A DNA stretch of 8,194 bases from Methanolinea sp. UBA473. GTDB taxonomy: Archaea; Halobacteriota; Methanomicrobia; Methanomicrobiales; Methanospirillaceae. Below the pieces are notes generated by a model that was not told where the DNA came from, did not search any database, and worked only from the letters and a program-made list of their open reading frames with translations. Positions 5,412 through 8,194 of this stretch are shown here, piece by piece. The stretch covers positions 1 through 8,194 of the forward strand of contig DAEV01000111.1 of assembly GCA_002509495.1 (NCBI GenBank). The letters are read 5' to 3'. The position numbers were made by a program, and so were the translations under genes. Position 1 is the first letter of the stretch. The number at the start of each line of letters is the position of its first letter.

Positions 5412-6629
5412 ATGTCCCTGGAAGACACCGCACAGAGATTGGCCGAACACCTGGCAATGCAGGAGTTCGTGGAGGTGTACGCACACCATGATGCCGACGG
5501 CATCGCCGCAGGTTCCATCATCTGTTGCGCACTCCTCCGCAGGGGCATCCGGTTCCGGCTCCGGGTCCTCTCCCGGGTGAGCCCGGCGGCAATCTCCCCG
5601 GAAACCCCTACCCTGCTCTGCGACTTCGGGGCGGGGATGGAAGACCTGCCGGGGGAGGTCATGGTGATCGACCATCACCTGCCCCACTTCCAGGGAGCTC
5701 TTCACGTGAATCCCCGCCTTCACCAGATCGACGGGGACCGGGAGCTCTCTTCATCCGGTGCCGCATTCCTCGTGGCGCAGTCCCTGGGGGACAACCGCGA
5801 CCTTGCCGGGCTGGCGATGCTGGGGATCCTGGGGGACGGTCAGGAGATGAAGGGAATGAACCATTCGGTCTTCAACGAAGCAGTGACAGACAGGATCGTC
5901 ACCCCCGCCCGGGGGTGCCTCCTTCCCGGAAGAGACGGCCACGAGCGGCTCCTGTCGGCCATCAATCCCTATCTGCCCATGATCAGCGGAGACGAGATGG
6001 CAGTCGCGGACCTCCTGGATGCCGCTGCAGAGGGCGAGAGTATTTCCTCTGAAATCCTCCTCTCTCTCCTCGTCATCCGGATAAGCCCTTTCGTACCCGC
6101 AGAAACGCTCCTGGACCTCTACGGGGACCGGTACGAACTCGAGCGCGAGGTCATCCCGGACGCCCATACCTTCACCGCAGTGGTGGATGCATGCGGGAAG
6201 AGCGGCCGGGGGGGGCTCGCTGCATCGCTATGCCTCCGTTCCCCGGAAGCTCTCCCGGATGCCTGGGACACTGCATTGCGCCACCGGATGAAGGTGGTGC
6301 ATGCCATCCGGAATGCATTCGGGAAAACCGGATCGGGAGGATTCTACGAAGTCGTGGATCCCACCGTGGCAAGCGATGTGGCCGACGCACTCGCACGCGA
6401 TTCCATCCAGGAGGCCCCCGTTGTGGTAACGGCACGGTCAGACGACCTCTGCCATATCTCAGCCCGGACCCCCCGCGGCATGGAGATGGACATCGGAAGT
6501 GCTGTCCGCGAGGCCGCCATCCAATGCGGAGGGATCGGAGGAGGGCACCGGCTCCGGGCGGGGGCCACCATCAACTGCAGCCGGCTGGAGCAGTTCCGGG
6601 AACACCTTCAGAAGGCGGTGGCCGGATGA
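5412..6629 (+). CDS. Archaeal RecJ-like DHH-family single-strand exonuclease
   Basis: A 405-residue DHH-superfamily phosphoesterase. Metal-binding motifs are intact: HHDADG (25-30), Asp71 in DFGAG, the DHH signature in VIDHHLP (Asp87-His88-His89), and Asp142 in GDGQEM. The C-terminal DHHA1 domain ends with GGIGGGHRLRAGATI (373-387), the substrate-binding glycine/histidine motif. Archaeal relatives (RecJ/GAN/Cdc45-like) are 5'-3' single-strand exonucleases; some bind the GINS replication complex, while others are linked to RNA processing. Sequence alone does not say which this is. It starts three bases after rpsO with no visible ribosome binding site, so translation probably depends on ribosomes finishing rpsO. 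Its stop overlaps the pcc1 start. RecJ-like and pcc1 genes next to rpsO are a recurrent archaeal arrangement as I recall it. Confidence 0.93.
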   Translation: MSLEDTAQRLAEHLAMQEFVEVYAHHDADGIAAGSIICCALLRRGIRFRLRVLSRVSPAAISPETPTLLCDFGAGMEDLPGEVMVIDHHLPHFQGALHVNPRLHQIDGDRELSSSGAAFLVAQSLGDNRDLAGLAMLGILGDGQEMKGMNHSVFNEAVTDRIVTPARGCLLPGRDGHERLLSAINPYLPMISGDEMAVADLLDAAAEGESISSEILLSLLVIRISPFVPAETLLDLYGDRYELEREVIPDAHTFTAVVDACGKSGRGGLAASLCLRSPEALPDAWDTALRHRMKVVHAIRNAFGKTGSGGFYEVVDPTVASDVADALARDSIQEAPVVVTARSDDLCHISARTPRGMEMDIGSAVREAAIQCGGIGGGHRLRAGATINCSRLEQFREHLQKAVAG

Positions 6630-6850
6630 TGGAGATCGAAGGCGAGATCCGGACCCGTCACCGGGAACCCGGGAACGTCGCTGCGGCGCTCCGTCCCGAC
6701 AACCTCTCCAGTATGCACACTGTGCCGGAGGGTGAAGTCGTGATTTGTACAATCCGGGGCACCTCGATCCGGTCGGTGATTGCATCGGTGGATGATTATC
6801 TGATGAACCTGGCAGTGGCAGAGGAGCTATGTGGCTACACTTCGATATGA
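6626..6850 (+). CDS. pcc1: KEOPS complex subunit Pcc1
   Basis: A 74-residue protein with the Pcc1 pattern: an N-terminal strand (MMEIEGEIRTR), helix 'NVAAALRPDN' with the conserved PDN (24-26), a strand pair 'EVVICTIRGT' (37-46), and the helix 'IRSVIASVDDYLMNLAVAEEL' (48-68). Pcc1 dimerises and docks on Kae1 in KEOPS, which installs the threonylcarbamoyl group of t6A37 on ANN-decoding tRNAs. The ATG at 6626 overlaps the RecJ-like stop by four bases (ATGA); a second ATG follows at 6629. GGCGGTGG just upstream, inside the RecJ-like gene, can act as ribosome binding site. The frame stays open far upstream to 6191, but that is a shadow of the RecJ-like gene. The other KEOPS genes (kae1, bud32, cgi121) are not here. 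Confidence 0.92.
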   Translation: MMEIEGEIRTRHREPGNVAAALRPDNLSSMHTVPEGEVVICTIRGTSIRSVIASVDDYLMNLAVAEELCGYTSI

Positions 6851-8194
6851 CGGCTGAACTCCTGTTCAGCGCAGAGTTTTCGGAAGAGGCGAGACAGGCA
6901 TTCCTGGGAGCAGTCCGCGAGTCAGGATCCCTCTTCTCCAAAGGAGTTCCGAAAGGAGTATCCGGGGATGAAGTGGGCAGGATCCTGGGAGAACCCAGGA
7001 TAGAGAACGCCCGGGTTACCGTTCGCTTTTCGAGCGGCCAGTATACCCGGGTCCACGATGCCCTGTTCCGGTTCCGGAAACAGATCCCCGCCGTGATGGG
7101 AAAATTCCGGATGGGTCTCCGGGAGATCGCCGTCACGGAGTATACCATCACCATGAAGGGGGAGTTCCCGGAAGGATTCCACATCCCGAACCTCCCCTTC
7201 ATCGATCAGTCCCGGTCCCGGATCCAGGGAGACAAGCTGGAGATAGCCCTCCTCGCTGATGCGGCGATGCTCGAAAACCGCGTCCCGGATCGCCTGGTTC
7301 GCCTCATCGAGGAGAAGATCCAGGCCGCGTCGTACGGGGGCAAGGGAGAGCATTGGGAGCTCGTCTTCGAAAGCCCCAGAAGAAGAGGGGCGTTCTCTTC
7401 GGATCCCACCACGGAGATGGTAAACCGGGGCTGGATCAAGCATGCCCTTTCCCGGGGACAATGGATCCATGGCCCCCAGTCTGTGCAACTCTTCAGGGCA
7501 TTCGAGAAGATCGTCACGGATGAGATCATCGTCCCGCTGGGATACTCGGAGATGATCTTCCCTAAGCTCGTCCCCTGGGAGGTCTGGAAGAAATCCGGTC
7601 ATGCGAAGGGTGTTTACCCCGAGATCTACTACGTCTGCACCCCGAAGACCCGCGATCCCGGGTACTGGGAGGATATCGCCGACTATTTCAAGGTAACAGG
7701 GGAGGTTTGGGTCGACGAGATCCGCTCCCGGATTGACGGTCCCATCGGGGGACTCTGCTATGCCCAGTGCCCGTCATTCTGGCCATTCCTGCAAGGGGAG
7801 ACCCTGGCAAACGACTGCCTGCCCATCCGGGTCTTTGACCGGAGCGGGACCTCTCACCGGTACGAGAGCGGGGGAATCCACGGGATCGAGCGGGTGGACG
7901 AGTTCCACAGGATCGAGATCCTCTGGCTCGGCACGGCAGAGCAGACGGTCAGGATGGCGGACGACCTTCACCAGGCCTACCGGCGGGTATTCGAGGAGAT
8001 CCTCGAACTGGAGTGGCGGTGTGCACAGGTCACCCCCTGGTTCATGGCCCAGGAGGGCATGATCGGCGGGGAGAGCAGCTCCTCCTCCTGCGGGTGCGGC
8101 TCGAGGATCGGGACCACCGACTACGAGGCATACCTCCCCTACAGCGAGAGCTGGCTCGAGTTCCAGAACGTGAGCATCAACGGGGACAAGTACC
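6829..8194 (+). CDS. serS: Methanogen-type (type 2) seryl-tRNA synthetase, C-terminus beyond the window
   Basis: 455 residues are visible of a protein usually about 500 or slightly more. This rare SerRS form, nearly confined to methanogens, charges tRNA-Ser and holds an active-site zinc. The N-terminal domain (about 1-170) is the family's own and differs from the coiled coil of ordinary SerRS. The class II catalytic core follows. Motif 2 is seen in 'RYESGGIHGIERVDEFHR' (344-361). Zinc ligands Cys314 (QCPSFWP) and Glu363 (RIEILW) match Cys306 and Glu355 of the Methanosarcina barkeri enzyme with a constant offset of eight; the third ligand would lie off the window. The end 'WLEFQNVSINGDKY' is typical. 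Start ATG 6829 (MWLHFDMTAELLFS) was chosen over ATG 6847, because homologues begin with this strand; GAGGAG lies two bases before it. It overlaps pcc1 by 22 bases. Residues 414-426 form an odd Ser/Cys-rich loop. Confidence 0.95.
   Translation, partial: MWLHFDMTAELLFSAEFSEEARQAFLGAVRESGSLFSKGVPKGVSGDEVGRILGEPRIENARVTVRFSSGQYTRVHDALFRFRKQIPAVMGKFRMGLREIAVTEYTITMKGEFPEGFHIPNLPFIDQSRSRIQGDKLEIALLADAAMLENRVPDRLVRLIEEKIQAASYGGKGEHWELVFESPRRRGAFSSDPTTEMVNRGWIKHALSRGQWIHGPQSVQLFRAFEKIVTDEIIVPLGYSEMIFPKLVPWEVWKKSGHAKGVYPEIYYVCTPKTRDPGYWEDIADYFKVTGEVWVDEIRSRIDGPIGGLCYAQCPSFWPFLQGETLANDCLPIRVFDRSGTSHRYESGGIHGIERVDEFHRIEILWLGTAEQTVRMADDLHQAYRRVFEEILELEWRCAQVTPWFMAQEGMIGGESSSSSCGCGSRIGTTDYEAYLPYSESWLEFQNVSINGDKY

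Noticed and set aside
6459..7202. A 247-residue minus-strand open frame across recJ, pcc1 and serS.
   Set aside because: It is antisense to three confidently identified genes and shows no recognisable domain.
1..8194. CRISPR arrays, insertion sequences, phage or defence genes.
   Set aside because: No direct repeats with regular spacers, transposase motifs or terminal inverted repeats were seen. The gene content is housekeeping plus surface proteins.

Overview
The window is GC-rich DNA from a methanogenic archaeon, most likely of the order Methanomicrobiales. Three genes point there: a complete mmp10 (the radical SAM methylase that modifies an arginine of methyl-coenzyme M reductase), a methanogen-type (class II 'rare') seryl-tRNA synthetase, and an archaeal uS15 / RecJ-like / Pcc1 gene string. 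The order is inferred from protein style and base composition and was not checked by any search.

The left part (1-2696) is on the minus strand. It runs, in transcription order, from a CocE/NonD-type alpha/beta hydrolase (2690-954) to a small lipoprotein of unknown role (821-420), then a DUF504/MJ1316-domain protein with a predicted RNA role (360-82), and ends in a tRNA-Thr(TGT) gene that leaves the window at base 1. A divergent intergenic region (2691-2898) separates this block from the plus-strand genes.

The right part (2899-8194) is on the plus strand. It begins with a second, unrelated-looking lipoprotein with five N-glycosylation sequons (2899-3426) and mmp10 (3474-4700). A 249-base gap follows, then a tightly packed cluster: rpsO (uS15), a RecJ-like DHH nuclease, pcc1 of KEOPS, and serS, which is cut by the window end. 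Spacing is 3 bases, then a 4-base overlap, then a 22-base overlap, so this is almost certainly one transcript. It mixes translation (uS15, SerRS), tRNA t6A modification (Pcc1) and DNA or RNA processing (RecJ-like).

The most interesting part is the gap before rpsO. It can fold into a cloverleaf-like four-way junction: a 12-bp closing helix (4782-4793 with 4864-4875) encloses three perfect hairpins and is followed at once by another hairpin. A further inverted repeat lies just upstream, over a candidate TATA box. It lacks tRNA signatures and does not match any riboswitch I recognise. It could be an rpsO leader that controls the ribosomal-protein cluster, for instance by binding uS15, or a stand-alone small RNA.
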